A DNA stretch of 64,000 nt, taken from contig NZ_MIET01000025.1 of the NCBI RefSeq assembly GCF_003590335.1, positions 1-64,000 of the forward strand, written 5' to 3'. This document shows positions 39,431 through 47,505 of the stretch, piece after piece. The notes beneath the pieces are model-generated. The model saw only the letters and a program-made list of their open reading frames with translations. It was not told where the DNA came from and did no database searches. The position numbers and the translations under genes are program-made. Within the stretch, counting starts at the first letter, position 1. The number at the start of each line of letters is the position of its first letter. Source of the stretch: Pseudoalteromonas sp. MSK9-3 (lineage in GTDB: Bacteria > Pseudomonadota > Gammaproteobacteria > Enterobacterales > Alteromonadaceae).

Positions 39431-40201
39431 ATGTCTGTTAAAATCAGAAAGAGTCTTGTAGCTACAGCACTTTTAGGTGCTACAGCATTTGCAAGCAGCA
39501 ATGTGATTGCAGATCCTTTGAACGACTTGCAAAAAGTAGGTCAACAAACTCAAAAGGCTGCTCAAAAGTCTCAAGAAAAAATCGACAACATCTTCGGTCA
39601 AACTCAAGAGTTGATCGGCGAATATCGTGGTGTTGTAGACGAAACTGAACTTCTTAAAGTTTATAATGATCACGTTGAGCGTTTGGTTATGGACCAGCGC
39701 GCAGGTATCGAGTCTTTCGACCGTCAGATCGGAACAATCGAAAAGACCAAACAAGACGTTGTGCCTTTGATGTATCGCATGATCGATACGCTTGAGCAAT
39801 TCATCAAAGCGGACGTTCCGTTTGATACTGATACTCGTATGGGTCGAGTTGAAAAACTTCGTGGTTTGCTTTCTAATTCTAAAGTAACTACTTCAGAAAA
39901 ATTCCGCCAAGTGCTAGAAGCATATACTGTTGAAACTGGTTACAGTTCAGGTATTGCTTCGTCACAAGGTTCTCTAGAAATCGACGGTAAGAATATTAAC
40001 GTTGATTTTGCACGTTTAGGTCGTATTGCTTACGTAGCGCAGTCATTTGATATGAAACACGCTTGGGTATGGAACAACGATGCAAAACAGTGGGATGTAT
40101 TAGGTGAAGAATACCTTAAGCCGATTAAAGATATGATCCGTATCGCTCGTAATCAGGCAGCCCCAGATCTTGTTGCATTACCAATCTTTGGCGCGGAGTA
40201 A
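39431..40201 (+). CDS. DUF3450 periplasmic protein of TonB2 operon
   Basis: A 256-residue exported protein. A signal peptide ending SNVIA is followed by a long coiled-coil region (about residues 30-110, DLQKVGQQTQKAAQKSQEKI) and an alpha/beta C-terminus with HAWVWNNDAKQWDVLG. DUF3450 proteins are found in marine gammaproteobacteria as the first gene of TonB-ExbB-ExbD operons. They are thought to work with the long periplasmic domain of the adjacent ExbB-like protein, but the mechanism is unknown. The internal ATG at 39431 is chosen because it starts the signal peptide. Seven bases separate it from the next gene. Confidence 0.87.
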   Translation: MSVKIRKSLVATALLGATAFASSNVIADPLNDLQKVGQQTQKAAQKSQEKIDNIFGQTQELIGEYRGVVDETELLKVYNDHVERLVMDQRAGIESFDRQIGTIEKTKQDVVPLMYRMIDTLEQFIKADVPFDTDTRMGRVEKLRGLLSNSKVTTSEKFRQVLEAYTVETGYSSGIASSQGSLEIDGKNINVDFARLGRIAYVAQSFDMKHAWVWNNDAKQWDVLGEEYLKPIKDMIRIARNQAAPDLVALPIFGAE

Positions 40202-40208
40202 TATAAAA

Positions 40209-41573
40209 ATGAAGAAACTATTTAAAGGTTTTGCAGTTGCTGCAGCACTATCTGTTTCTGCAGGTGCCGCGCTTAATGCTCATGCAAATACTGAAGCACT
40301 AGACAAAATCCTTCAAGAAGTAAAGCAAACGCGTATTTCTGAAGGCAGCATCAACAAAAAGCGCGAGCAAGAGTTCTTGTCTGCACGTGCGGATAAACAA
40401 GCTTTATTCAATAAAGCTAAGCGTGAGCTAGCGGCTGAAAAAGCACGCGGTGAGCGTTTAGGTAAAGAATTTAAGCAAAATGAAATTACACTTGCTGAAA
40501 AAGAAGTTGAACTAAACAATGCCACTGGTACTTTAGGTGAAATGTTCGGTGTTGTTCGTCGTTCTGCATCAGAAGCAATTGGTTCAATTGAAGCATCACT
40601 AGTAAGTGCAGAAAAGCCGGGACGTGCTGAAGTACTTCGTTCACTGGCAGCTGCTAAAGAACTTCCAACTACTCGTGAGTTAGAAGAGCTTTGGATTGCT
40701 TTCCAAACTGAGATGACTGAATCTGCAAAAGTATCTACTTTTGAAGCTCAGGTAGCTGAGTTAAGCGGTGAAGTAAAAGTTAAGCAAGTAACGCGTGTTG
40801 GTAACTTCAACCTTGTTACTAAAGACGGCTATGTACTTTATGATGCAGCAAACAAAGCTATCGTACCTTTAGGTAAGCAGCCTGACGGTTATGTACTTGA
40901 CCAAGCAAACGAACTTTTAGGCGCTGCTGCTGGTTCTTACGCTAAGTTTTACGTTGACCCGACTCGAGGTTCAATTTTACGTTTGAACACGCAGCGTGCG
41001 ACAGTTGAAGAACGCTGGCATCAAGGTCAAGAAGTTGGTTATATCATCACAGCATTACTTGCTGTTGGTGCATTAATTGCGCTTATTAGATTTATTGATT
41101 TATTCTTAGTAAGCTCAAAAATAAAAGCACAGCTGAGAAACCTTAACTCTCCTAACGCAAACAACCCACTTGGTCGTATCTTGAAAGTTTACCAAGATAA
41201 CAAAAACCAAGATGTTGAAAACCTTGAGCTTAAACTTGATGAAGCTATTTTACGTGAAACACCACGTGTAGAAGCTGGTATCAACATTATCAAGATCCTT
41301 GCAGCTATCGCACCTTTACTAGGTCTACTAGGTACGGTTGTAGGTATGATCATGACGTTTGAATCAATCACGTTATTTGGTACTGGTGACCCGAAAATCA
41401 TGGCAGGTAACATCTCTCTAGCGCTAGTAACTACCGCTCTAGGTCTGATTGCTGCTCTACCTCTAATCCTATTACACGCTATCGTTGCAGGCCGTAGTAA
41501 ATCTGTACTACATATCCTTGACGAGCAAAGTGCTGGCATCGTTGCAGCGCACGCGGAGAAGGAGAAAGCCTAA
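40209..41573 (+). CDS. ExbB/TolQ-type proton channel with long periplasmic N-terminus (TtpC-like)
   Basis: A 454-residue protein. A signal peptide (ending NAHAN) leads into about 240 periplasmic residues that begin as a coiled coil (KKREQEFLSARADKQALFNK). A MotA/TolQ/ExbB domain follows, with TM helices near residues 278-297 and then LLGLLGTVVGMIMTFESI and AGNISLALVTTALGLIAALP. This matches the TtpC proteins required for TonB2 function in Vibrio, which add an ExbB-like subunit with a periplasmic arm. GGAG lies upstream of ATG 40209. It shares a TAATG overlap with the next exbB gene. Confidence 0.9.
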   Translation: MKKLFKGFAVAAALSVSAGAALNAHANTEALDKILQEVKQTRISEGSINKKREQEFLSARADKQALFNKAKRELAAEKARGERLGKEFKQNEITLAEKEVELNNATGTLGEMFGVVRRSASEAIGSIEASLVSAEKPGRAEVLRSLAAAKELPTTRELEELWIAFQTEMTESAKVSTFEAQVAELSGEVKVKQVTRVGNFNLVTKDGYVLYDAANKAIVPLGKQPDGYVLDQANELLGAAAGSYAKFYVDPTRGSILRLNTQRATVEERWHQGQEVGYIITALLAVGALIALIRFIDLFLVSSKIKAQLRNLNSPNANNPLGRILKVYQDNKNQDVENLELKLDEAILRETPRVEAGINIIKILAAIAPLLGLLGTVVGMIMTFESITLFGTGDPKIMAGNISLALVTTALGLIAALPLILLHAIVAGRSKSVLHILDEQSAGIVAAHAEKEKA

Positions 41574-42097
41574 TGCTAGTCCTGATGGAGACCTGGGAAT
41601 CTATCAGGGATTTTGTTGGCACAGGCGGCCAAGTATTATACGTGGTCGCGATGGCACTCTTTCTTATGTGGGTTTTAATGATAGAGCGCTATTGGTTCCT
41701 ACTAGCTGAATACCCGAAAATGAAAGCGGATATTGTAGCTAAGTGGGATGCCCGCCAAGACACAACGTCTTGGTACGCACACAGAATTCGTGATGCATGG
41801 ATTTCTGAAGCGTCTGAGAAATTAGATGAGCGTATGTTGATTATCAAAACATTGGTAGCTATGTGTCCATTAATAGGCTTACTAGGAACCGTAACAGGTA
41901 TGATCACAGTTTTTGAAACTATGGCTACCCAAGGTACTGGTAATGCACGTTTGATGGCATCAGGTATTTCAATGGCAACGGTACCAACGATGGCTGGAAT
42001 GGTTGCGGCACTGTCAGGTGTTTTCTTTAGCACTCGCCTTGAAGCAAGAGCGAAAGTGGCTAAAGCAAGCCTTGTGGACAGTCTGCCACATCACTAG
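41573..42097 (+). CDS. exbB2: Biopolymer transport protein ExbB (TonB2 system)
   Basis: A 174-residue ExbB with three TM helices. LYVVAMALFLMWVLMIERYW is the first; the paired motif CPLIGLLGTVTGMITVFETM is the second, and MATVPTMAGMVAALSGVFFS the third. It forms the proton channel pentamer that, with ExbD, energises TonB. The gene starts inside the stop of the TtpC-like gene (TAATG), which points to translational coupling. Length is that of short ExbB proteins of TonB2 systems, without the long N-terminus seen in the neighbour. Confidence 0.93.
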   Translation: MLVLMETWESIRDFVGTGGQVLYVVAMALFLMWVLMIERYWFLLAEYPKMKADIVAKWDARQDTTSWYAHRIRDAWISEASEKLDERMLIIKTLVAMCPLIGLLGTVTGMITVFETMATQGTGNARLMASGISMATVPTMAGMVAALSGVFFSTRLEARAKVAKASLVDSLPHH

Positions 42098-42111
42098 AGA
42101 GAGAAATAAAT

Positions 42112-42516
42112 ATGGCACGTAAACAACGTTTTCGTGAAGACGAAGAAGCTGCAGTAGATATGACACCGATGCTAGACATCGTATTCATCATGCTGATCTT
42201 CTTCATCGTTACCACTTCTTTCGTGAAAGAAGCGGGTATTGAAGTTAAGAAGCCTAAGGCTGCTCAAGCTCAACAGACCAAGAATGCTAACGTCTTTATC
42301 GCTATCCGTGAAAATGGTGAGATTTGGATGGACAAGCGTCAAGTAGATGTTGAACGTGTTAGTGCAAACCTTGAAAGTATTATTGCTGAACAACCAACTG
42401 AAACCATCATTATCCAAGCGGATAAAGGTGCTAAACACGGTGTAGTTGTGAAAGTAATGGATGCGATTAAGGCGACTGATGACCGTCTTAAGATTTCAAT
42501 CGCTGGAGCTAAGTAA
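42112..42516 (+). CDS. exbD2: Biopolymer transport protein ExbD (TonB2 system)
   Basis: A 134-residue ExbD. It has a short cytosolic N-terminus and one TM helix with the essential Asp in VDMTPMLDIVFIMLIFFIVT. The periplasmic domain has IRENGEIWMDKRQVD and IIQADKGAKHGVVVKVMDA. The TM Asp (about residue 23) is the expected proton-carrying residue. It overlaps tonB2 by a TAATG. Confidence 0.95.
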   Translation: MARKQRFREDEEAAVDMTPMLDIVFIMLIFFIVTTSFVKEAGIEVKKPKAAQAQQTKNANVFIAIRENGEIWMDKRQVDVERVSANLESIIAEQPTETIIIQADKGAKHGVVVKVMDAIKATDDRLKISIAGAK

Positions 42517-43130
42517 TGATTCGTTTTCTGTTTTCACTGATTGCAGGTGGGGCAGTTACTTTCGGCTTGTTCTTTTTTATGTCTTATTTGATCTCCGGCG
42601 GTGCTGATAGATCAAATGAGCAAAAAGAGCAGATAGTTGTCGAAATTTTGACGAATCCGCCTGAATCAGAGGTGCAGGAGCGGAAACGTGTTCCGCCTCC
42701 ACCGCCACCTCCACCGAAGCAGCCGCCTAAACCGCAGCCGCCTCAACCTGAAAATGCAAACCCTGCAGCGGGTGCGATTGGCTTTAATATGCCTAGCATC
42801 AACTTAGGGGGTACAGCTGGTGGTCTTAGTGGTCCTGGCGCTTTTGGACGTGATGGTGATGCTACACCTATTGTTCGAATTGAGCCTAAGTACCCAACAC
42901 AAGCTGCGCGTGATGGTAAAGAAGGTTGGGTACAACTTTCATTTACAATTAACGAGCTAGGTGGCGTTGATGACGTAAAAGTTATCGCAGCTGAACCTAA
43001 GCGTATCTTTAACCGTGAAGCGGTTAGAGCGTTACGTAAATGGAAATACCGACCTAAAATTGTTGACGGCAAGCCTCAGAAACAACCTGGCCTTACTGTT
43101 CAACTAGACTTTAAACTTAACCAAGATTAA
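42516..43130 (+). CDS. tonB2: Energy transducer TonB (TonB2 system)
   Basis: A 204-residue TonB. An N-terminal TM helix (LFSLIAGGAVTFGLFFFMSY) is followed by a proline-rich periplasmic spacer (RVPPPPPPPPKQPPKPQPPQ). The C-terminal TonB domain contains YPTQAARDGKEGWVQLSF and FNREAVRALRKWKYRP. It contacts the TonB boxes of outer-membrane receptors; the receptors at 4.4 and 22.6 kb in this window are plausible clients. The short spacer is typical of TonB2 proteins, which reach across the periplasm with help from the TtpC arm. Confidence 0.95.
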   Translation: MIRFLFSLIAGGAVTFGLFFFMSYLISGGADRSNEQKEQIVVEILTNPPESEVQERKRVPPPPPPPPKQPPKPQPPQPENANPAAGAIGFNMPSINLGGTAGGLSGPGAFGRDGDATPIVRIEPKYPTQAARDGKEGWVQLSFTINELGGVDDVKVIAAEPKRIFNREAVRALRKWKYRPKIVDGKPQKQPGLTVQLDFKLNQD

Positions 43131-43141
43131 GGAGGCAAGAA

Positions 43142-44401
43142 ATGACGCACTTAAAGAAAGCTACAGCTCTTGCTTTACTTATGTCTTTATCAGGGACTGT
43201 CTATAGCACAGCCGCTATTGCTGCTCCTGATTATGCTAAGATTGAAGAACGTAAAAACGCCAAAACCAAAATCATGGGTGAGCGTACAGGTAAGAAAGTT
43301 GTTAAAGCTTTTGACTTGTACAACGAAGACAAAATTGATGAAGCTATAGCTTCATTAAAAGAGCTTGATCCATCAAATGATTTTGATAAAGCAACGGTTA
43401 ATCGCTATTTAGGTAGCATGTACGCGCAAAAAGAAAATTACGCTGAGGCTATTAAATATATCCGCTCAGCAATTGCGCTAGATGCACTTAACTTTAAAGA
43501 TCAAGCTGAACAATTTAAGTTACTTGGTGACTTATTGGTTGGTACTGGTAAGTTTAAAGGTGCGATTAAGGCATATAATGACTGGATGGACTTTACCGGA
43601 GAAGAAGACGGCAAAGTTTATGCACGTATTGCCCAAAGTTATTACGAGCTTAAACAATATAGTAAAGTTGAAGCACCTGCTAATAAAGCGATTGAGCTAG
43701 ATAAAGAGCCTAACAAACAATATCATATGATAAAGATTGGGGCATATTTTGAGCTTAAGCAGTACAGCAAAGCGGTAGCAGTTGGTGAAACGCTAGTTAG
43801 ATTGTTTCCTGAAGATCCACAGATGTGGGTACGTTTGGGTTCTTTTTACATGCAGACTGAACAGTATGCTAAAGGTCAGACTGTCATGGAAGTAGCCTAT
43901 AAAAAAGGCTATTTTGAAAAAGAAAATCACTATAAGATCTTGGGTAGCTATTATTCTTTAAACGAGATCCCATATAAAGCTGCGGTTGTTTTTGAAAAGG
44001 CAATCAAAGACGGGAAAATCGAACGTGTTAAAAAGAATGTATTAGCAACTGCTAGTTATTATCATCAAGCAAAAAACTTGAAAACAGCAGCAAAGTTTTA
44101 TGAAGAAGCGGCAAAGTTTGACGACGATGCTGAGCTTTATAGAAAAGCGGGTAGCCTTTTACTTACAGAGCAAAAATTCAGCGCAGCGGTTAAGAAATTA
44201 AACAAAGCGTTAGAATTAGGTGTTAAAAAGAAAGGGACAACATATACCGACTTAGCTGAAGCTTATTTATACCAAGAAAAGTATAAAAAAGCATATCAAG
44301 CAATTGTTAAAGCACAAGAAGATCCTAGTACTCGTAAATTTGCAAAAGGTTGGGCGACGTTTATTAAAGACAAAGCACAACGCAAAGGCGTGAAAATCTA
44401 G
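43142..44401 (+). CDS. TPR-repeat periplasmic protein of TonB2 operon
   Basis: A 419-residue exported protein made of tandem TPR helices after a signal peptide (ending AAIAAPDYAK). Repeats such as YLGSMYAQKENYAEAIKYI, YYELKQYSKVEAPANKAIEL and YEEAAKFDDDAELYRKAGSL are visible along the chain. It is the sixth and last gene of the DUF3450-ttpC-exbB-exbD-tonB operon, preceded by a very strong AAGGAGG and followed by a terminator. A scaffold role for the complex is inferred from its position; no function is proven. Confidence 0.9.
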   Translation: MTHLKKATALALLMSLSGTVYSTAAIAAPDYAKIEERKNAKTKIMGERTGKKVVKAFDLYNEDKIDEAIASLKELDPSNDFDKATVNRYLGSMYAQKENYAEAIKYIRSAIALDALNFKDQAEQFKLLGDLLVGTGKFKGAIKAYNDWMDFTGEEDGKVYARIAQSYYELKQYSKVEAPANKAIELDKEPNKQYHMIKIGAYFELKQYSKAVAVGETLVRLFPEDPQMWVRLGSFYMQTEQYAKGQTVMEVAYKKGYFEKENHYKILGSYYSLNEIPYKAAVVFEKAIKDGKIERVKKNVLATASYYHQAKNLKTAAKFYEEAAKFDDDAELYRKAGSLLLTEQKFSAAVKKLNKALELGVKKKGTTYTDLAEAYLYQEKYKKAYQAIVKAQEDPSTRKFAKGWATFIKDKAQRKGVKI

Positions 44402-44407
44402 TATAGA

Positions 44408-44430
44408 AGCCCCGTAAGGGGCTTTTTTTT
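44408..44430 (+). terminator. Intrinsic terminator of the TonB2 operon
   Basis: AGCCCC (44408-44413), loop GTAA, GGGGCT (44418-44423), then a T-run to 44430. Confidence 0.95.
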
Positions 44431-44460
44431 GGCCCTAATTTTTATTATGTGAATTCAATC

Positions 44461-45453
44461 ATGATATGCCCACCGAAGTACTTTTTATTTCTCTTATTGT
44501 TTCTTGTTGGCTGTGATTCCCACACACCTATTTCATTTGATGAACTCCGTAGTAGCCTGCAAGTGAATAATAGTGTGTTAGATGGAACAGTAATAGAGCC
44601 AGATAAACTAACTCTGCCTTTTAGTGAAGCCTATTTAAAACAAAGACATTTTCTTTACGAGCGTGCAGACATCACAAGTTTTGATGTGTCACAGCAATCT
44701 GAGTTAGCGTACCTAAAAATTCAAGAGCGATACCCTGAGCGGTTTTTACCTTGGCCTGCACAGACTAATATATTGCGCAATTTAACCACAAAAAATGCTA
44801 GCGTAGAGCATTGGTCAACATTTGTTGTACAGCGGCTCTCAGATGCAAAAGAAAGCAAAATTCTGCTCTCAAGGTATGAAAGGAACACTTTAAGTGGCTA
44901 TATTGAAGAGGCTTCTGATGAAGCGAATGAGCTAAAAGCATATTTAGCCCAATATAAACCGCGAACGCGTTTAGGGCTTTACCAGCACCCGAATGGTAAA
45001 GAATGGTACCAAAGTAAGTTAAACTATTATTATGGTATGAGCAAATCACCGAATGAAACGCTAAATAAGATTCAAACAGAATTAGCGCATCGTGGTAAAA
45101 AGGTTCTATTGGAGTTGCCGATAACGAAAGCAAATCATGTCGCACTGAGTTATTTACAATCGCATTGTGAGTTAGTGCAAGGGTTAAATTGGGTTGATGC
45201 CTATACCAATTTACCAGCCACTGCAAAACACTGTGCCGTGACACACAACTCTGATATCACGCGGCTATTTTTATCACTTATGGAAATTGATATCGGTTTA
45301 CATTACCAAGGATGGTCAAAGCAACAAGCAAGAGTGACCCTACAAGCAAGATTAAGGCTGACAGATTTTGAAGCAGATAGGCTTGTAGAAGGTACAGTGT
45401 TGTACCCAGCCACTATTTTTTCACTTACGCCATTTGTTATGTTTAGTTCTTAG
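44461..45453 (+). CDS. DUF885-like lipoprotein lacking the catalytic core
   Basis: A predicted lipoprotein of about 330 residues (lipobox FLLLFLVGCDSH). Two segments align by eye with the full-length DUF885 protein at 17.4 kb. The first is GLYQHPNGKEWYQSKLNYYY, which matches the Leu-Pro-Asp-Gly region plus TPDEIH-type helix. The second is LMEIDIGLHYQGWSKQQA, which matches VVDTGIHAKQWTREQA. The metal-binding HEGIPGHH and SEGWALYTE segments between them are missing or unrecognisable. It is therefore probably a non-enzymatic relative. No strong ribosome site marks the start; the in-frame GTG at 44449 is an alternative. Its 3' end overlaps the convergent zinc-finger gene by 11 bases. Confidence 0.7.
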   Translation: MICPPKYFLFLLLFLVGCDSHTPISFDELRSSLQVNNSVLDGTVIEPDKLTLPFSEAYLKQRHFLYERADITSFDVSQQSELAYLKIQERYPERFLPWPAQTNILRNLTTKNASVEHWSTFVVQRLSDAKESKILLSRYERNTLSGYIEEASDEANELKAYLAQYKPRTRLGLYQHPNGKEWYQSKLNYYYGMSKSPNETLNKIQTELAHRGKKVLLELPITKANHVALSYLQSHCELVQGLNWVDAYTNLPATAKHCAVTHNSDITRLFLSLMEIDIGLHYQGWSKQQARVTLQARLRLTDFEADRLVEGTVLYPATIFSLTPFVMFSS

Positions 45454-45793
45454 GCCGGCAACGATGGCATCGTTGCGTAGCAGCATCTTGTTGTAGCTCT
45501 TCTTTTGATAGGGGGGCTTCACAGTCACAGCAGTAGCCAAATTGACCTATCTCTATTTGGCACAATGCAGCTTCTAATTGTACCAAACGTCGATAGCGAG
45601 GGAATTGCTCAGAAGAGAGTTTACTGGCAATTAGATCCAGCCACTCATTGGGCGAGCTTTTTTCTAATAAGAGTGCGAGTTCACCAGTATAGGGGTGTTT
45701 TGACTGCTTGAGTTCAGATAAGAACTGATCCCGCACGCATTCGAGTTCATTTTTTAACTTAAGTTGGTAGTTCCCAGTCTGTTTTGTATTCAT
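45443..45793 (-). CDS. DksA/TraR-family zinc-finger protein
   Basis: A 116-residue protein of the DksA/TraR family. A helical N-terminal region (LKNELECVRDQFLSELKQ) is followed by a C4 zinc finger (GYCCDCEAPLSKEELQ, then CHRCRPKN). It lacks the full coiled-coil length of DksA (about 150 residues), so it resembles short TraR-like members that act on RNA polymerase through the secondary channel. The ATG at 45793 was chosen because AGGAG lies upstream. It is downstream of dusC on the opposite side of a 36-base gap and may be co-transcribed with it. Confidence 0.83.
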   Translation of the reverse strand: MNTKQTGNYQLKLKNELECVRDQFLSELKQSKHPYTGELALLLEKSSPNEWLDLIASKLSSEQFPRYRRLVQLEAALCQIEIGQFGYCCDCEAPLSKEELQQDAATQRCHRCRPKN

Positions 45794-45828
45794 AGTCGTT
45801 CTCCTGTGAACGACTATTATCATCAGCT

Positions 45829-46818
45829 TTAAGCAATTATTGTATGATTTGAATCAAGACTTGGTTGTTTTGCATATTTCTCCAACACACTCACTACATC
45901 TTGTTTGGCTTTGAACGTTTTAATTTCATCAAAAAGATCATGAGCTTGTGGGTACTGACGTTTTAAGTACCCTAGCCACTGTTTAGTACGAGACGAAAAA
46001 TACTTTTCGCTGGCGGTTGGGTCTTGGTGCATAGATGAGTGAAGAATATGGTAAATGACGTGCTCCCATTGTAGAGGCTCATAGCATTCGTTGTTAATCT
46101 TAGCTTTAATCTTTGCAGCTAAGTCTGGCGTTGCGAGCGCACCACGTCCAAGCATAAGATCTTCACAACCACTGCGTTGCTGACATAATAAAGCGTCTTC
46201 AACTTGCCAAATTTCTCCATTAGCCACTACGGGTATGGTTAATCGCTTCAATAGAGGTGGGATCTTCTCCCAATAGGCGGGTGGCTTATATCCATCTCGC
46301 TTAGTTCGGGCATGAATGGCTAAGCTTGATGCGCCAGCACTTTGAACCGCATCAATAATTTCAGTACTATTACTGTCATCATCAAAGCCTAAACGAATTT
46401 TAGCACTTACTTGATGCTCACTCGGTACCGCTTCTCTCACCGCTTTAATGATTTGATACATTAATTCAGGTTCTTTAAGTAAAACGGCACCGCCTTTACT
46501 TTTATTGACGGTTTTTGCTGGACAGCCAAAGTTTAAATCAATGCCGTGAGAACCTAACATTATTGCTTTTCTAGCATTGCTTGCTAAAGCGTGGGGCACT
46601 TGACCGAGTAACTGAATTCGTACGGGTGTACCCGCACGAGTTTTACCTTTGTTTAATAGCTCAGGGCAATAGCGTGTAAACACACGGCGTGGAAAGGTCA
46701 GATCGACCACGCGAATAAACTCTGTGACACATAAGTCAAAGCCACCAATATCGGTCAACAATTGGCGCATTTTAAAGTCTACAACGCCTTCCATAGGGGC
46801 TAAAACGAGTTTCATCAT
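45829..46818 (-). CDS. dusC: tRNA-dihydrouridine(16) synthase DusC
   Basis: A 329-residue Dus flavoprotein. It begins LVLAPMEGVVDFKMRQLL, and then has CVTEFIRVVD, the catalytic Cys in LNFGCPAKTVNKSKGGAVLL, IHARTKRDGYKPP and VVANGEIW. The PMEGV start and CVTEF(I/V)RVVD are specific for the DusC branch, which reduces U16 in the D-loop of some tRNAs. The FMN-binding (beta/alpha)8 barrel is followed by a helical RNA-binding domain. It is divergent from the hvfA-like gene. Confidence 0.94.
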   Translation of the reverse strand: MMKLVLAPMEGVVDFKMRQLLTDIGGFDLCVTEFIRVVDLTFPRRVFTRYCPELLNKGKTRAGTPVRIQLLGQVPHALASNARKAIMLGSHGIDLNFGCPAKTVNKSKGGAVLLKEPELMYQIIKAVREAVPSEHQVSAKIRLGFDDDSNSTEIIDAVQSAGASSLAIHARTKRDGYKPPAYWEKIPPLLKRLTIPVVANGEIWQVEDALLCQQRSGCEDLMLGRGALATPDLAAKIKAKINNECYEPLQWEHVIYHILHSSMHQDPTASEKYFSSRTKQWLGYLKRQYPQAHDLFDEIKTFKAKQDVVSVLEKYAKQPSLDSNHTIIA

Positions 46819-46969
46819 GTTACTTCATACAACAAAAAGGGCCGCCATTTTAAACGACTATGCGAGACTTTCTAAGCATAAATTTGCTTTTTTTGATTTT
46901 TTAGTGAAAGATTTTACTTGGGCATATGGTCTATTCAATGAATCGTTTATTTCACAGAGAGAATCCAGC

Positions 46970-47458
46970 ATGAACACTATTAAGAAAAATTCTATTGCAT
47001 TAACGTTAGGCGCTGTTGTAGTCGGTACTGCGGGCTTAGCTGCTCCTGAAGCGAGCGCTAATCCATTTGGCTTTGAAACTATGACTGCGGGCTACCAGTT
47101 AGATGCAGGTGAAGGCAAGTGTGGTGAAGGTAAGTGTGGTGGCGATGCTAAAGGTAAAAAAGAAGGTAAGTGCGGCGAAGGCAAATGTGGCGGCGACGCA
47201 AAAGGTAAAAAAGAAGGTAAGTGCGGCGAAGGCAAATGCGGCGGAGACGCAAAAGGTAAAAAAGAAGGTAAGTGCGGCGAAGGCAAGTGCGGCGGTGACG
47301 CAAAAGGCAAAAAAGAAGGTAAGTGCGGCGAAGGCAAATGCGGCGGTGACGCAAAAGGCAAAAAAGAAGGTAAGTGCGGCGAAGGCAAATGCGGCGGTGA
47401 CGCAAAAGGTAAAAAAGAAGGTAAATGTGGAGAAGGTAAGTGTGGTGGTTCACACTAA
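46970..47458 (+). CDS. hvfA: HvfA/bufferin-like RiPP precursor with expanded EGKC repeats
   Basis: A 162-residue precursor. A Sec signal peptide (about 30 residues, ending PEASA) is followed by NPFGFETMTAGYQLDAG. Six exact copies of the 17-residue unit EGKCGEGKCGGDAKGKK come next, and then a final EGKCGEGKCGGSH. This gives 14 EGKC motifs and 14 cysteines in the core. EGKC motifs are the sites modified in HvfA of Haemophilus by its MNIO enzyme (Cys to oxazolone/thioamide-type copper ligands), and related bufferins sequester copper. An MNIO gene and its DUF2063 partner follow directly. ATG 46970 is set by the signal peptide and AGAGAG upstream. The mature product is inferred to be a periplasmic or secreted Cu(I)-binding peptide. 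Confidence 0.88.
   Translation: MNTIKKNSIALTLGAVVVGTAGLAAPEASANPFGFETMTAGYQLDAGEGKCGEGKCGGDAKGKKEGKCGEGKCGGDAKGKKEGKCGEGKCGGDAKGKKEGKCGEGKCGGDAKGKKEGKCGEGKCGGDAKGKKEGKCGEGKCGGDAKGKKEGKCGEGKCGGSH
47111..47455 (+). repeat. 51-bp coding tandem repeats in the hvfA-like gene
   Basis: Six full 51-base units plus a partial seventh. Inner units are nearly identical at the DNA level and use TGC, whereas the first and last use more TGT, a pattern of recent internal expansion by unequal exchange or slippage. Confidence 0.93.
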
Positions 47459-47468
47459 GCACAGAGAG

Positions 47469-47492
47469 TTGGGGTAGCGCTGGCTACCCCAA
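47469..47492 (+). promoter_or_regulatory. Hairpin between precursor and modification genes
   Basis: A perfect 10-base GC-rich stem, TTGGGGTAGC (47469-47478), loop GCTG, GCTACCCCAA (47483-47492), with no T-run. It sits 10 bases after the precursor stop and just before the enzyme's ribosome site. It probably acts as a leaky terminator or an mRNA stabiliser that keeps precursor levels above enzyme levels. Confidence 0.7.
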
Positions 47493-47505
47493 ATGAGGAG
47501 AAGAG

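Noticed and set aside
47111-47455. Regular 51-base repeats as a CRISPR array
   Set aside because: The units are contiguous, in-frame coding repeats with no unique spacers.
47092-47477. Three further long open frames across the hvfA repeats (both strands)
   Set aside because: They arise because the 51-base unit has no stop in several frames. They give Pro/His/Ser- or Arg/Leu-rich repeats without start signals, while the sense frame has a signal peptide and EGKC motifs.
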